Shown: positions 1 to 8,134, counted from the stretch's first letter. The stretch: DNA of 23,109 bases from Planctomycetaceae bacterium (GCA_020426125.1 JAGQQQ010000100.1:1-23109); one strand, 5' to 3'. The notes: a model not told the origin generated them from the letters alone. Translations and numbers: made by a program.

Positions 1-204
1 ATCAGCGTGAATCTGGCGGTGATCAACTTCCTGCCAATCCCTGTTCTCGATGGCGGCCACATGGTGATGCTGCTCTGGGAAGGGATCACTCGCAGGAAAC
101 TTCCCGCTCGCGTCGTCGAATTGGTGACCGTCGCCGGACTTCTGTTTCTGCTCACGCTGATTGGATTTGTCAGTTGGCTTGATCTGTTTGTGGATAAGAA
201 CTAA
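1..204 (+). CDS. rseP: RseP-type site-2 membrane metalloprotease, C-terminal fragment
   Basis: This is the last 67 codons of a gene that begins before the window; the reading frame is open from base 1 and stops with TAA at 202-204. The fragment contains PIPVLDGGH, the second zinc-site motif of M50 site-2 proteases, in which the Asp helps to hold the catalytic zinc inside the membrane. It is followed by a hydrophobic helix (VTVAGLLFLLTLIGFVSW) that would be the last transmembrane segment. In this family the enzyme cuts membrane-bound anti-sigma factors or leftover signal peptides within the bilayer. The HExxH half of the active site lies upstream, out of view. A strong terminator follows directly. 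The family call is confident; the exact orthology (RseP or another M50B member) is inferred. Confidence 0.85.
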   Translation: MSVNLAVINFLPIPVLDGGHMVMLLWEGITRRKLPARVVELVTVAGLLFLLTLIGFVSWLDLFVDKN

Positions 205-244
205 CGAAAACCCTTCAACGTATCGAGTGGCAGAGTTTTCTTTT

Positions 245-278
245 CACCGGGTTCCTCAGGAGCCCGGTGTCATTTTTT
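245..278 (+). terminator. Intrinsic terminator after the rseP-like gene
   Basis: The arms CACCGGG (245-251) and CCCGGTG (263-269) are perfectly complementary, and the sequence between them pairs further (TCCT with AGGA around a single C), giving an almost unbroken hairpin. It is followed by TCATTTTTT. This is a classical Rho-independent terminator shape. It ends 17 bases before the deoC start codon, so it separates the two genes or may act on the deoC leader. Confidence 0.8.
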
Positions 279-295
279 GAACCTGGAGAATTCGC

Positions 296-1018
296 GTGGA
301 TGTGACTTACTCAGACATGGCAAAGATGATCGACCACTCTTTGCTGAATCCCACGCTGACGGTCGTCGATCTGGAACTGGGACTCGATCTCGCACTCGCG
401 TACGATGTCGCCAGCGTTTGCATCCTGCCGTACTACTTACCGCGCTGCTCCGAACGACTCGCCGGGAGTACGGTTCAGGCGTCAACAACCATTGGCTTCC
501 CTCATGGCGGTCACACGATCGCCATCAAACAAGCGGAAGCAGAGAGGGCACTGGCCGACGGCTGTCAAGAATTCGACATGGTCGTCAATATCTCCAAGGT
601 CCTCAGTGGAGACTGGGACTACGTTCGCCGCGACATTCAGGCGGTGATCGATGTCGCCCATTCCGGCGGACAGAAGGTGAAGGTCATCTTCGAAAATTGC
701 TATCTAAGCGACGACCAGAAGATTCGCCTCTGCGAGATTTGTAGCGAACTCAACGCCGATTGGGTCAAAACCTCCACTGGTTACGGAACGGGCGGAGCGA
801 CCCACGACGATCTCAAGCTGATGCGGAAATACTCCGCTGACCACGTTCAAGTGAAGGCCGCCGGTGGTGTTCGCGATTTCGATGGCCTCCTCGCTGTTCG
901 CGAACTCGGTGTCACCCGCTGCGGAGCCAGCCGCACCGCCGACATTCTCGGAGAGTGCCGCCGCCGTCTGGGATTGGATCCGATCGCCACGAATGCGACG
1001 ACTCCCACGGGCTACTGA
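296..1018 (+). CDS. deoC: Deoxyribose-phosphate aldolase
   Basis: This 240-residue protein matches the DeoC family: a class I aldolase that splits 2-deoxyribose-5-phosphate into glyceraldehyde-3-phosphate and acetaldehyde during deoxynucleoside breakdown in the cytoplasm. Visible marks are the N-terminal IDHSLL, the Schiff-base lysine in WVKTSTGYG, and the second active-site lysine in VKAAGGVRD. The length is normal for the short bacterial form. The start is a GTG at 296, chosen because GGAG at 285-288 lies seven bases upstream; the next in-frame ATG (317) would cut into the conserved N-terminus. No other nucleoside-salvage gene is adjacent. The gene sits just downstream of a strong terminator, so it probably has its own promoter or depends on read-through. 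Seven bases after its stop lies a palindromic repeat with a T-rich tail that could end its transcript. Confidence 0.95.
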   Translation: MDVTYSDMAKMIDHSLLNPTLTVVDLELGLDLALAYDVASVCILPYYLPRCSERLAGSTVQASTTIGFPHGGHTIAIKQAEAERALADGCQEFDMVVNISKVLSGDWDYVRRDIQAVIDVAHSGGQKVKVIFENCYLSDDQKIRLCEICSELNADWVKTSTGYGTGGATHDDLKLMRKYSADHVQVKAAGGVRDFDGLLAVRELGVTRCGASRTADILGECRRRLGLDPIATNATTPTGY

Positions 1019-1024
1019 CGCTCA

Positions 1025-1055
1025 CTTTGGAGTTCGGCGACTCGTCGCCGCTTTC
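1025..1055 (+). repeat. Palindromic repeat, copy A (possible deoC terminator)
   Basis: This 31-base unit starts with CTTTGGAGT, has a perfect dyad CGGCGAC-TC-GTCGCCG, and ends CTTTC. It begins seven bases after the deoC stop codon and runs into CTTTCTTTTT, so the hairpin plus T-rich tail could act as a terminator. Two other full-length copies (18265-18295 and, inverted, 18358-18388) share head, loop and tail but carry different stem bases that still pair. Confidence 0.7.
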
Positions 1056-1765
1056 TTTTTCCCCGCGATCTCCCGAGAAATGGTCGCCTTCTGCAAAGAC
1101 CGTAGGTTGGGGCGAGCGAAGTGGAACCCAGCACGAGTTGGGCGAGGATTGCGGGGTTACGCCTTTCGGGCGAACCCAGCCTTGTATCTTGCAGGTGACT
1201 GGAATTGAACCTGGTTTTCGTTGGAAAACCAAGCCGCCGCGTTCCCCTGCAGGGGAACACGGCGGGCAAGCGGCAGATCGTCCCAGCCTTGATTTTCGTC
1301 GAGCGCGAAGGCTCCACCGATGATCCTACTTGACCGAGACGCACCAGCGACTTGGGAATTGCGGTGGTGTTCCGCTTTTTGAGGACCCATCCGACCTCAA
1401 GAGCGGCCTGTGTGAGCTTCCCCAATTCTGGAACACGATTCTCGAATGCATGGAGACACATTCCGTTCCAGCCCGAGCAACTCAATGAAGCCAAGCAGAC
1501 TCGCATGAGAGGCGCGGCCCCGATACCGTTGGTCACGATTTCCATCGAAGGTCGCCGACTTCCGGAATTCGACAGACTCATTCCGATTGAGCGCAAACAG
1601 TCTTTGCCAGGCAAGGAATCCAAGGTTGGCAAGTCCAGAGACTTGCCGATTCCGGATGACGCCGCATGGCGAACGACGGTGCCGCTCGAACGCAACCAAG
1701 GTTTGAATCGCAGTTCTTAGTGACTGTCGATGTGGAAGGTGTTTCCCCTGAAGAAAGCCGTGAAA
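1056..1765. other. Non-coding gap of about 700 bases
   Basis: I find no gene here that I can defend. Open frames exist on both strands (for example 1352-1720 plus and 1012-1695 minus), but they have no recognisable motif, and long frames are expected by chance at this GC content. The first part (about 1101-1185) holds a GTAGGTTGGG-type repeat with internal dyads. The rest (about 1200-1720) could be decayed coding DNA, since it is not repetitive or AT-rich, but I cannot name a parent gene. The promoter of the downstream oxidoreductase gene should be in its last part; I see no convincing boxes. Confidence 0.5.
1101..1185. repeat. GTAGGTTGGG-type intergenic repeat
   Basis: The stretch begins CGTAGGTTGGGG and includes pieces such as GGAACCCAGCA and GGGTTACGCC-TTTC-GGGCGAACCC, the latter forming an imperfect hairpin. 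The same CGTAGGTTGGG head recurs at 11992-12002, again between genes. I infer a dispersed intergenic repeat; its boundaries are approximate. Confidence 0.45.
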
Positions 1766-4279
1766 ATGAATCAGAACCGTCTCGGTGTCGTATTCCTCAT
1801 TCTGCTCGCGTCGGCGCCCACCTTCGCGCAATCCGGTGAGCCGTTCTTCTCCGATGTCGTCATCTACGGCGCGACCCCCGCGGGAATTGCCGCCGCATTG
1901 TCCGCTGCGGAAAGCGAGCGCAGCGTGCTGCTGATCGAACCAACCAGCCGAATTGGCGGGATGATGACGCACGGTCTTTCGCACTCGGACTTTCACAGCT
2001 TCGAATCGCTCCACGGACCATTTCTCCAGTTCAGTCATCGCGTACTGAATCACTATGAGACGACTTATGGCAAGGACTCGGAACAGGTCCGGGACTGCTG
2101 GCGAGGGACGCATGGCGAACCGTCGGTCAACCTGTTGGTCTTTGGGCAGATGCTCTCCGAGAAACCGGCGATCAGAATTCTGACGGAACATCGTCTCGCC
2201 AGGGTTTCTGTTGAAGATCACTCCATCACTACGTTGACATTCTCGGACTCGGGCGGCGGCTCTGTTGCGATCACACCGGGGATTGTGATCGACGCGAGCT
2301 ATGAGGGCGATCTGCTCGCGGCGGCGGGCGTACCGTACCGCGTGGGACGAGAAGCACGATCCGAATACGGCGAATCGCTCGCGCCCGATCATGCCGACAC
2401 TCAAGTGCAGGGGTACAATTTTCGACTCTGCATGACGCAGGATCCAAAGAACCGTGTCCCGGTTCCGGTTCCCGCCAACTACGATCGCGAGGACTATGCG
2501 GAATTGGTTCCATTGGTCAAAGCGAACAAATTTCGCTCGGCGTTTGGATACCCGGGGAGCCCGTTTGTGCTCAAAGCTCACCTGCCTGCTCTCCCTAACG
2601 GCAAACGTGATATCAATGACGTTTCCAAGGGGCTGGTCCGCCTTTCCATGCCTGGTCGCAATCAGGATTATCCCGAAGGCGATCTTGCCACGCGCCGCCG
2701 CATCGAACAGGAACACCTCGACTGGCAACTCGGATTGATGCATTTTGTCCAGACTGACCCCGAACTTCCTGAGGCGTTTCGAAATGAAGCCGCCACATGG
2801 GGGCTGTGCCGCGATGAGTTCACGAACACGAATCACATCCCCTCACAGATCTACGTTCGCGAAGCCCGCCGAATGGTCGGCTTACGTGTCTACACCGAAG
2901 CCGACACCGAGTACGCTCCGAACGATGCTCGATCCCGGTTGCATCCGGACTCGATCGCAGTCGGCGAATACAGTCACAACTGCCACGGCACCGATCACGA
3001 AGGTCCGATGATCGGGGGCCGACACACAGGTGAGTTCTATAAAGGCGTTGCACCTTATCAGATTCCCTATGGTGTCATCGTACCGGCGAAACTGGACAAT
3101 TTACTTGTCCCGACCGCGTGCAGTGCAAGTCACGTCGGCTTTTGCGCGATCCGTCTGGAACCGATCTGGATGTCGCTTGGCGGAGCCGCTGGACATGCCG
3201 CCGACATGGCTCTCGACGCGAACGTTCCCGTTCAGCAAGTCAATGTCAAAGCATTACAGAAACGGATCTGGGCTCACGGCGGAGCGACCATTCACGTCAG
3301 CGACGTCCCACCGGGGCATCCTGACTTCACCGCCGTCCAATGGTGGGCCGGACTCGGCGGTCTACACGGACTGGAACCTGCCCCCGCGAAACCGGGCCAA
3401 CGCGGCAAGCAGATCGTGAGCCAGTATTTCGAGGCGTTCCCGGGGCACGCTGCGAAGCTCGACCAACCCCTGGATGACGAATTGAAGAAACGTTGGACGA
3501 CACTTGCCAAAGAACACCACCTGAATGTTCCTGTCGCATCAACCACACGCGGTGACTGGATTCGCGGAGTGATTCCCGCCTCAGCGAATCTCTCGGCGGA
3601 GGAAGCGGCTCAAGGGTTTGTGTCTCTATTCGATGGCAAATCGTTTACCGGTTGGGAGCACAACGGAAATTGGGAGATTCAACACGGGGCCTTTGCCAGG
3701 GTGCGTGGAGGAGGGGCGCTCACTTACACCAGGGCGCTCGTACCGGATGACTTCGAGTTGCGATTCGAATGGAAAGTCGCCAAGGGATGCAACTCCGGTG
3801 TCTATTACCGGCCAGCCCAGTATGAGTATCAGATCTTGGACAACGTTCACAGCTCCTACGGCGAAAACCCTCGGCAGACGGCGGGATCGCTTTTCTTCTG
3901 CATGGCCCCCTCGAAGGACGCGACCAAACCCTTCGGCCAATGGAACAGCGGTCGGGTCAAATGCAAAGGAACGGTCATCGAGCACTGGGTGAATGGTGAT
4001 CGCGTTTTGTCCTTTGACTACGCGGACCCAAAGTGGGCCGAAATGGTCAAGCTACTGAAGATCCGTGGTGCGGATCTCGATTCACGTGGTGGCAAGTTAT
4101 GGTTGCAGGACCACGGGCAGGATGTTTGGTTTCGCAATCTCCGCTGGCGGGAGATTCCCAATGAAGAGTCAGTGACCGCAGATCCCAACTTCGTTCCCTT
4201 GCCTGTCACAGGAGAAGCTCTGAAAAAGGAACAGGACCGCGTGCGGCGTCTGCTCGAAGCAAAGGGAAAGAAGCCATGA
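1766..4279 (+). CDS. Secreted FAD-dependent oxidoreductase fused to a DUF1080 (3-keto-disaccharide hydrolase) domain
   Basis: From the ATG at 1766 the protein has 837 residues. Residues 1-22 form a signal peptide (LGVVFLILLASAPTFAQS), so it is exported. Residues about 28-600 are an FAD-dependent oxidoreductase of the FAD_oxidored type (PF12831-like): a dinucleotide-binding strand with GATPAG at 35-40, an acidic strand end in LLIEP, then RIGGMMTHG. Residues about 617-797 are a DUF1080 domain (LFDGKSFTGWE, WNSGRVKCKG, WLQDHGQDVWFRNLRWREI), a concanavalin-like fold now linked to hydrolysis of 3-keto-glycosides. Joining an oxidase to this domain suggests one protein that oxidises a sugar and then cleaves it, but this is inference. 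An ATG at 1730 adds 12 residues; I prefer 1766 because AAGAAAG lies nine bases upstream and the signal peptide is more ordinary. The gene stands alone, convergent with the DUF1559 gene. Confidence 0.85.
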   Translation: MNQNRLGVVFLILLASAPTFAQSGEPFFSDVVIYGATPAGIAAALSAAESERSVLLIEPTSRIGGMMTHGLSHSDFHSFESLHGPFLQFSHRVLNHYETTYGKDSEQVRDCWRGTHGEPSVNLLVFGQMLSEKPAIRILTEHRLARVSVEDHSITTLTFSDSGGGSVAITPGIVIDASYEGDLLAAAGVPYRVGREARSEYGESLAPDHADTQVQGYNFRLCMTQDPKNRVPVPVPANYDREDYAELVPLVKANKFRSAFGYPGSPFVLKAHLPALPNGKRDINDVSKGLVRLSMPGRNQDYPEGDLATRRRIEQEHLDWQLGLMHFVQTDPELPEAFRNEAATWGLCRDEFTNTNHIPSQIYVREARRMVGLRVYTEADTEYAPNDARSRLHPDSIAVGEYSHNCHGTDHEGPMIGGRHTGEFYKGVAPYQIPYGVIVPAKLDNLLVPTACSASHVGFCAIRLEPIWMSLGGAAGHAADMALDANVPVQQVNVKALQKRIWAHGGATIHVSDVPPGHPDFTAVQWWAGLGGLHGLEPAPAKPGQRGKQIVSQYFEAFPGHAAKLDQPLDDELKKRWTTLAKEHHLNVPVASTTRGDWIRGVIPASANLSAEEAAQGFVSLFDGKSFTGWEHNGNWEIQHGAFARVRGGGALTYTRALVPDDFELRFEWKVAKGCNSGVYYRPAQYEYQILDNVHSSYGENPRQTAGSLFFCMAPSKDATKPFGQWNSGRVKCKGTVIEHWVNGDRVLSFDYADPKWAEMVKLLKIRGADLDSRGGKLWLQDHGQDVWFRNLRWREIPNEESVTADPNFVPLPVTGEALKKEQDRVRRLLEAKGKKP

Positions 4280-4477
4280 AAAGGAGGCCTTTCCTCGTCA
4301 AGCGGCGTCTGGAACAACGGGGAAAACACGAACAAGAATACCGCGAAAACCGCGAGCCCCGAAGCAATCTCCGCGATGGAGTTGGCCTTTCGATCGTTCG
4401 CGCGCTACGGGCTTGCGTAAGTCATCACCGTTGCGTTCCCGTCTCGCGAACATTCCGAGTGGGAATCCGTTTCTGCC

Positions 4478-5248
4478 TCAAAAGTCTCCCGCGTCCAGTT
4501 CGTCCCCAGCAGCGATGGTGGCGAGGCCATGCCATGTTTCGGGTTTGAGGTTTTCCATGTCGAGGGACCGGACCGAGCCATCGGCGAACGTCACGTTCCC
4601 GACATTTCCATGAACCCCAATCGACCCTTTTCCGATTGGAGGCTGCGTCGGATTGTCGATATCGTCCGGGGCCATCCAGTGGACCGCGAAGTTGAAGGGC
4701 GCTTCCACCACCATCAGTGTTTGGTTGGTGCCGTCTGTGATGTCGACAAGGTGCCTGGGTTCTTTCGGGTGGAACAGGCATTCTTCGCCCACCATTCCCA
4801 GGTAGGTCGTCGCCGTCGGAGAAAGGTCGTTTCCAGGGCAGGAGTAAGATGGGACAGTCGTCTCATACGCCTTCCGATTCACGGGATCGTTCCAGGGTTT
4901 GGAGAGATCAATCGAATCATAGAGCGATTCCTGCTCCAGGAATGGGAGAATCAACGTCCGCCAACTGTGCAGTTTCTCTCCCGAATCATTGACGGTATAG
5001 GCTGGCGGGAACGCGCCATAGGTGTCGTGATAGTTGTGCAGTGCGAGTCCAATCTGCTTGAGGTTGTTCTTGCAATGCGTCCTCCGAGCCTCACCCCGAG
5101 GCATCTCAAGAGCCGGCAGAAACAGCACGACAAGAACGCCAAAGATCATCAGCACAACGACGACCTCAATCAACGTGAGGCCCGGTCGGGCCTCGCATTG
5201 GTGCCGTGGCTGGCCACCAACGCATTGATTCTTCGTCGACCGGCTCAT
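4478..5248 (-). CDS. DUF1559 domain protein with type IV pilin-like N-terminus
   Basis: The 256-residue protein has an N-terminal prepilin-type signal (GLTLIEVVVVLMIFGVLVVLFLPAL, shown here in parts: GLTLIEVVVV then a hydrophobic helix), which prepilin peptidase would cut after the Gly. The body has the conserved block CKNNLKQIGLALHNYHDTYG and ends with the H-X9-DG motif (H, then nine residues, then DG in FADGSVR). These are the signatures of the DUF1559 family, which is hugely expanded in planctomycetes and whose function is not established; roles in pseudopilin-like surface structures have been suggested. The start at 5248 has GGAGGT (5261-5256) seven bases upstream; the adjacent ATG at 5251 is also possible. 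It lies about 100 bases downstream of hypE on the same strand but probably has no functional tie to it. Confidence 0.9.
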   Translation of the reverse strand: MSRSTKNQCVGGQPRHQCEARPGLTLIEVVVVLMIFGVLVVLFLPALEMPRGEARRTHCKNNLKQIGLALHNYHDTYGAFPPAYTVNDSGEKLHSWRTLILPFLEQESLYDSIDLSKPWNDPVNRKAYETTVPSYSCPGNDLSPTATTYLGMVGEECLFHPKEPRHLVDITDGTNQTLMVVEAPFNFAVHWMAPDDIDNPTQPPIGKGSIGVHGNVGNVTFADGSVRSLDMENLKPETWHGLATIAAGDELDAGDF

Positions 5249-5310
5249 CATTCATACCTCCGCCAAGAATACACTTTGCTTGGGGGCTCCCATCTCTTTA
5301 CGTTGGTGGG

Positions 5311-5327
5311 ACTCCATCCTGTTGGAG
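5311..5327 (-). terminator. Possible weak hairpin after hypE
   Basis: CTCCA and TGGAG flank the loop TCCTGT in the gap between hypE and the DUF1559 gene. There is no clear T-run after it on the minus strand, so termination is only a guess. Confidence 0.25.
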
Positions 5328-5348
5328 AAGTCTTACGTGGCGAAACAA

Positions 5349-6389
5349 TCAACAAATCCGCGGCAACGGGGCTCCCCAAGGTTCGTCGAGGGCGACCAGT
5401 TGTCCGAGTGAGCGACGGACGGCAACCGGGGAGATTTGTCGGGGGACCGCTTCGCCGATGTGCACGGCGGATGCGGAGATGTTCACGCTTTGGAGCACTT
5501 GCAAGGCGTGGTTGACATGATCGGCGGGAAGGGCGATGGCCATCGTCCCTTCGCACGCACAGTGAAACGGATCCAGGCCCAGCAGTTCACACAGTCCACG
5601 TGTTTCCGGGAGGACGGGAACCTGGCTCCCTTCGATGATCATCGTCGTCCGCGAAGCGTGCGCCCATTCGTGAAGAACGGCCGTCAGTCCGCCGCGAGTG
5701 CAGTCGCGGAGAGCGTGGATCGGGACTCCCGCCTCGTGCAAAGCTGCCACAGCCGGGAACAACGCTCCCGTGTCACTGGTGGGAACGGGGTCCATCTCCA
5801 ACCGTTCCCTGGCTGCGAGAACGGCGATGCCATGTCGACCAATCGGGCCGGTGACGAGAATCGCATCACCCGGCTGAATCCCCTCGGGCCAAGGCGCGGG
5901 CATCATCAGCTCCCCGACTCCGCTGGTGGTGATGAACAGCCCATCGGCGGCGCCGCGAGGGACGACTTTGGTGTCCCCGGTCACGACTTGCACGTCTGCT
6001 TCTCGCGCGGCGTCGGCGATGCTTTGCAGAATTCGCCGAAGGAACGACAGGGAGAGACCTTCTTCAATAATCAGCGACAGGCTGAGCCAACGGGGCCGAG
6101 CCCCCGAGACAGCGAGATCGTTGGACGTGCCGTAGACCGCGAGCTTGCCGATGTCTCCTCCCGGAAAAAGGAGCGGCGTCACGACATAGCTGTCGGTGGT
6201 GAAAACGGCCGGGCCATTCAGCGTGGGGAGAACGCAACCGTCATGCGCTTGGGCGAGCAGATCATTCCCGAGAGTCGGAATGATGACCTCGCCCAACAGG
6301 CTCCGCATGAGCCGGCCCCCTTCGCCATGGGCCAGCTGGATGCGGTCCCCATCGCCGGAGCCTGGCAGGGGGCATTGGTCGCCGATCAT
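5349..6389 (-). CDS. hypE: Hydrogenase maturation protein HypE (carbamoyl dehydratase)
   Basis: The 346-residue protein matches HypE, which uses ATP to dehydrate a carbamoyl group on its own C-terminal cysteine to thiocyanate, the source of the cyanide ligands of [NiFe]-hydrogenase iron. The last four residues are PRIC, exactly the essential C-terminal motif, so the gene is complete and probably active. The N-terminal nucleotide-binding part shows AHGEGG and later FTTDSYVV, and VVTGDTKVV and DCTRGGL are typical of the PurM/HypE/SelD fold. The start at 6389 was chosen because its ATG overlaps the hypD stop as ATGA, a sign of translational coupling; a longer frame reaching 6446 would overlap hypD by 61 bases. 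It is the last gene of hypC-hypD-hypE. Confidence 0.95.
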   Translation of the reverse strand: MIGDQCPLPGSGDGDRIQLAHGEGGRLMRSLLGEVIIPTLGNDLLAQAHDGCVLPTLNGPAVFTTDSYVVTPLLFPGGDIGKLAVYGTSNDLAVSGARPRWLSLSLIIEEGLSLSFLRRILQSIADAAREADVQVVTGDTKVVPRGAADGLFITTSGVGELMMPAPWPEGIQPGDAILVTGPIGRHGIAVLAARERLEMDPVPTSDTGALFPAVAALHEAGVPIHALRDCTRGGLTAVLHEWAHASRTTMIIEGSQVPVLPETRGLCELLGLDPFHCACEGTMAIALPADHVNHALQVLQSVNISASAVHIGEAVPRQISPVAVRRSLGQLVALDEPWGAPLPRIC

Positions 6390-7510
6390 GGCAGCGGACT
6401 CTCCGTTTTGGACACCGGGGGGGCGTATCGGTAATACGCGGCGCATGCTCCTTCGGTGGAGACCATCGGCGCTCCCAGCGGATTGTGCGGCGTGCAGGTG
6501 GTCCCGAAATGCTCACATTCCGAGGGCCGAATGCGACCCGTCAACACATCCCCGGCCCGGCAGGGGGATGCGGCAACGTCAAAGAATTGCTGCGAGAGAT
6601 CTTGAATTGGAAACCGAAGGCTGGCATTCAGGTCACGGTAAGCCTCGCGAAGTTGATATCCGCCTTGAGCAATGGTCCCGATCCCCCGCCATTCCTGGTC
6701 GCACTCCTCGTACACTTCGCGAACGAGTGCCATTGCTGCCGAGTTTCCAGATTCGCGAACGGACCGTTCATAGCGATTGACGACATCGGGGGTTTGCCGT
6801 TCGATTAACTCGACACATTCGAGAATGCCCGTGAGCAGATCAGCCGGTTCGAAGCCCGTTACAACGACCGGAACGCGGTACCGCTCGACGAATGGACGGT
6901 AACTCTGATACCCCGAGACGGCACACACATGGCCGGCGGCGAGAAACCCTTCCACAAGGCAGCCCGGTTCCTGCATGATCAATTCCATCGCCGGTTGAAC
7001 ACGGACATGACTCACTAGCAGCGAGAAGTTCGTGAGCATGAGTTGCGACGCCTGTCGAACGGCAAGCGCCGTGGCGGGGAGTGTTGTTTCGAAACCGACG
7101 GCCAGAAAGACCACTTGCCGGTCCGGCTCCTGCTGAGCGAGTCGAACGGCGTCCAACGGAGAATAGACCATCCGCACGTCACCGCCCGCCGCACGGCACT
7201 CCAGCAAGCTCTCGCCGTTTCCCGGGACTCGCAGCATGTCACCGAAGCTCGTGATGATCACATCGGGTTGAGCGGCGATTTGGATTGCGTGATCGATGAT
7301 CTGGGCGGGCGTGACGCAGACGGGACATCCCGGTCCGTGGAGCAGTCGCACGCAGTCTCGGAGAGCTTCGTCGATGCCATGAGCGAGGAGGCCGTGTGTC
7401 TGGCCGCCGCAGACTTCCATGATCGTGCGTGGAGTCGTGACCGTCTGTTGAATCTTCTCGATCAACGGTCGGCACTTCGCGGCATCGCGGAATTCATCGA
7501 CGTACTTCAT
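6386..7510 (-). CDS. hypD: Hydrogenase maturation protein HypD
   Basis: The 374-residue protein matches HypD, the [4Fe-4S] protein that works with HypC to build and carry the Fe(CN)2CO unit of [NiFe]-hydrogenases. Visible motifs are EVCGGQTH (Cys34), HGPGCPVCVTP (Cys62 and Cys65), VGFETTLP, and the C-terminal cluster region with Cys317, Cys332, Cys339 and Cys356 in TEGACAAYY. From memory most HypD proteins read CxC and GACMVSxEGAC here; this one has SPC and GAPMVSTEGAC, so two common cysteines are missing. The start ATG at 7510 gives MKYVDEFRD, the usual HypD opening and length; it overlaps the end of hypC by 17 bases. The open frame extends further upstream (to 7828), but that part is out-of-frame hypC. 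Confidence 0.95.
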   Translation of the reverse strand: MKYVDEFRDAAKCRPLIEKIQQTVTTPRTIMEVCGGQTHGLLAHGIDEALRDCVRLLHGPGCPVCVTPAQIIDHAIQIAAQPDVIITSFGDMLRVPGNGESLLECRAAGGDVRMVYSPLDAVRLAQQEPDRQVVFLAVGFETTLPATALAVRQASQLMLTNFSLLVSHVRVQPAMELIMQEPGCLVEGFLAAGHVCAVSGYQSYRPFVERYRVPVVVTGFEPADLLTGILECVELIERQTPDVVNRYERSVRESGNSAAMALVREVYEECDQEWRGIGTIAQGGYQLREAYRDLNASLRFPIQDLSQQFFDVAASPCRAGDVLTGRIRPSECEHFGTTCTPHNPLGAPMVSTEGACAAYYRYAPPVSKTESPLP

Positions 7511-7751
7511 CGCCGTCCCCCAAGTGGTCTTCGAGATCTTCCAGCGTCGCGAGGACTCGCGCGGCCTCCTCCTCATCCACCTGGCAGATGGCAACCCCGG
7601 CGTGGACGAGAACATAATCCCCAATTCTGCTCTCGGGCACGCAGGCCAGCGAGACGGTGCGGCGAATCCCCCCAAACTCGACGACGGCAGTCGCGAAGAG
7701 CGGATCCGGATCGAGCCATTCCACCACTTTTCCAGGGACGGCGAGGCACAT
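7494..7751 (-). CDS. hypC: Hydrogenase assembly chaperone HypC
   Basis: The 85-residue protein begins MCLAVPGKV, the hallmark of the HypC/HybG family, whose Cys2 (exposed once Met is removed) binds the iron precursor and the immature large subunit of [NiFe]-hydrogenase. The middle has GIRRTVSLACVP and GDYVLVHAGVAI, also typical. The ATG at 7751 has GGAG a few bases upstream. It is the first gene of a three-gene run (hypC, hypD, hypE) with overlapping ends. No hydrogenase subunit, hypA, hypB or hypF is in the window. Confidence 0.95.
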   Translation of the reverse strand: MCLAVPGKVVEWLDPDPLFATAVVEFGGIRRTVSLACVPESRIGDYVLVHAGVAICQVDEEEAARVLATLEDLEDHLGDGDEVRR

Positions 7752-7824
7752 TGTTGCTCCTTACTGACACGTAGTCGGCATCCTTCACGGAATAAACGAT
7801 CGCAAATAATGGACGTTGTGAGTG

Positions 7825-8045
7825 TCAAAGGGGAGGTGCGTTGGTTTTGTTCCGTTTCTTCAGATCGCTCACGACCTGCTTCATAAGGATCGTGAGAACA
7901 GCGCCGGTTTGGTTGCGGGTGAGGTTGGCGGCAGGTCTTGCCAAGTGCGTTCGATACGGTTGTAACGGGGACAATAGGGAGGCAGGAAGTGCAGGCACAA
8001 CCGTCGCCTTGCGTTGGGGCTGAGTGTCAATTCGACCTGTTCCGT
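7825..8045 (-). pseudogene. IS630-family transposase remnant (C-terminal end, frameshifted)
   Basis: On the minus strand one frame reads LHFLPPYCPRYNRIERTWQDL, shown here as LHFLPPYCPRYN and RIERTWQDL, the highly conserved end of IS630-family DDE transposases with the catalytic Glu in IER. Directly after it the homologous reading moves to another frame: ANLTRNQTG and the tail to a TGA at 7825-7827. Restoring one base after GACCTG would give WQDLHANLTRN, which is the family's usual text, so a one-base deletion is the likely lesion. Only about 70 residues remain; the N-terminal catalytic part is gone and an in-frame stop lies upstream. It is a dead fragment between hypC and the cysH-like gene. 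Confidence 0.75.
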
Positions 8046-8134
8046 TCCAATCGGAGATTGGCCGGTCCGTCAATCGCGACTCTCGGGAACACTGATGTCT
8101 GCAACAGCATTAAGACTCCCCAAGAGAGCCATGG

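Noticed and set aside
1101..1185. GTAGGTTGGG repeat as a CRISPR or tRNA candidate
   Set aside because: There is no regular repeat-spacer array and no cloverleaf; it is only an intergenic repeat with imperfect hairpins.
1397..2836. 479-residue open frame on the minus strand
   Set aside because: It lies opposite the FAD domain of the oxidoreductase gene and has no recognisable motif; long antisense frames are common in GC-rich coding DNA.
4276..4548. 90-residue frame whose ATG overlaps the oxidoreductase stop as ATGA
   Set aside because: The ATGA overlap is tempting, but the product is arginine-rich with no known motif and runs into the end of the DUF1559 gene on the other strand.
4529..5515. 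328-residue plus-strand frame
   Set aside because: It is opposite the DUF1559 gene and the end of hypE, both of which have clear family motifs.
5436..6434. 332-residue plus-strand frame
   Set aside because: It is the antisense of hypE, whose C-terminal PRIC and overall motifs are unambiguous.
7511..7828. Longer HypD frame reaching to 7828
   Set aside because: The extra codons are hypC read out of frame plus upstream DNA; the ATG at 7510 gives the family's normal start and length.
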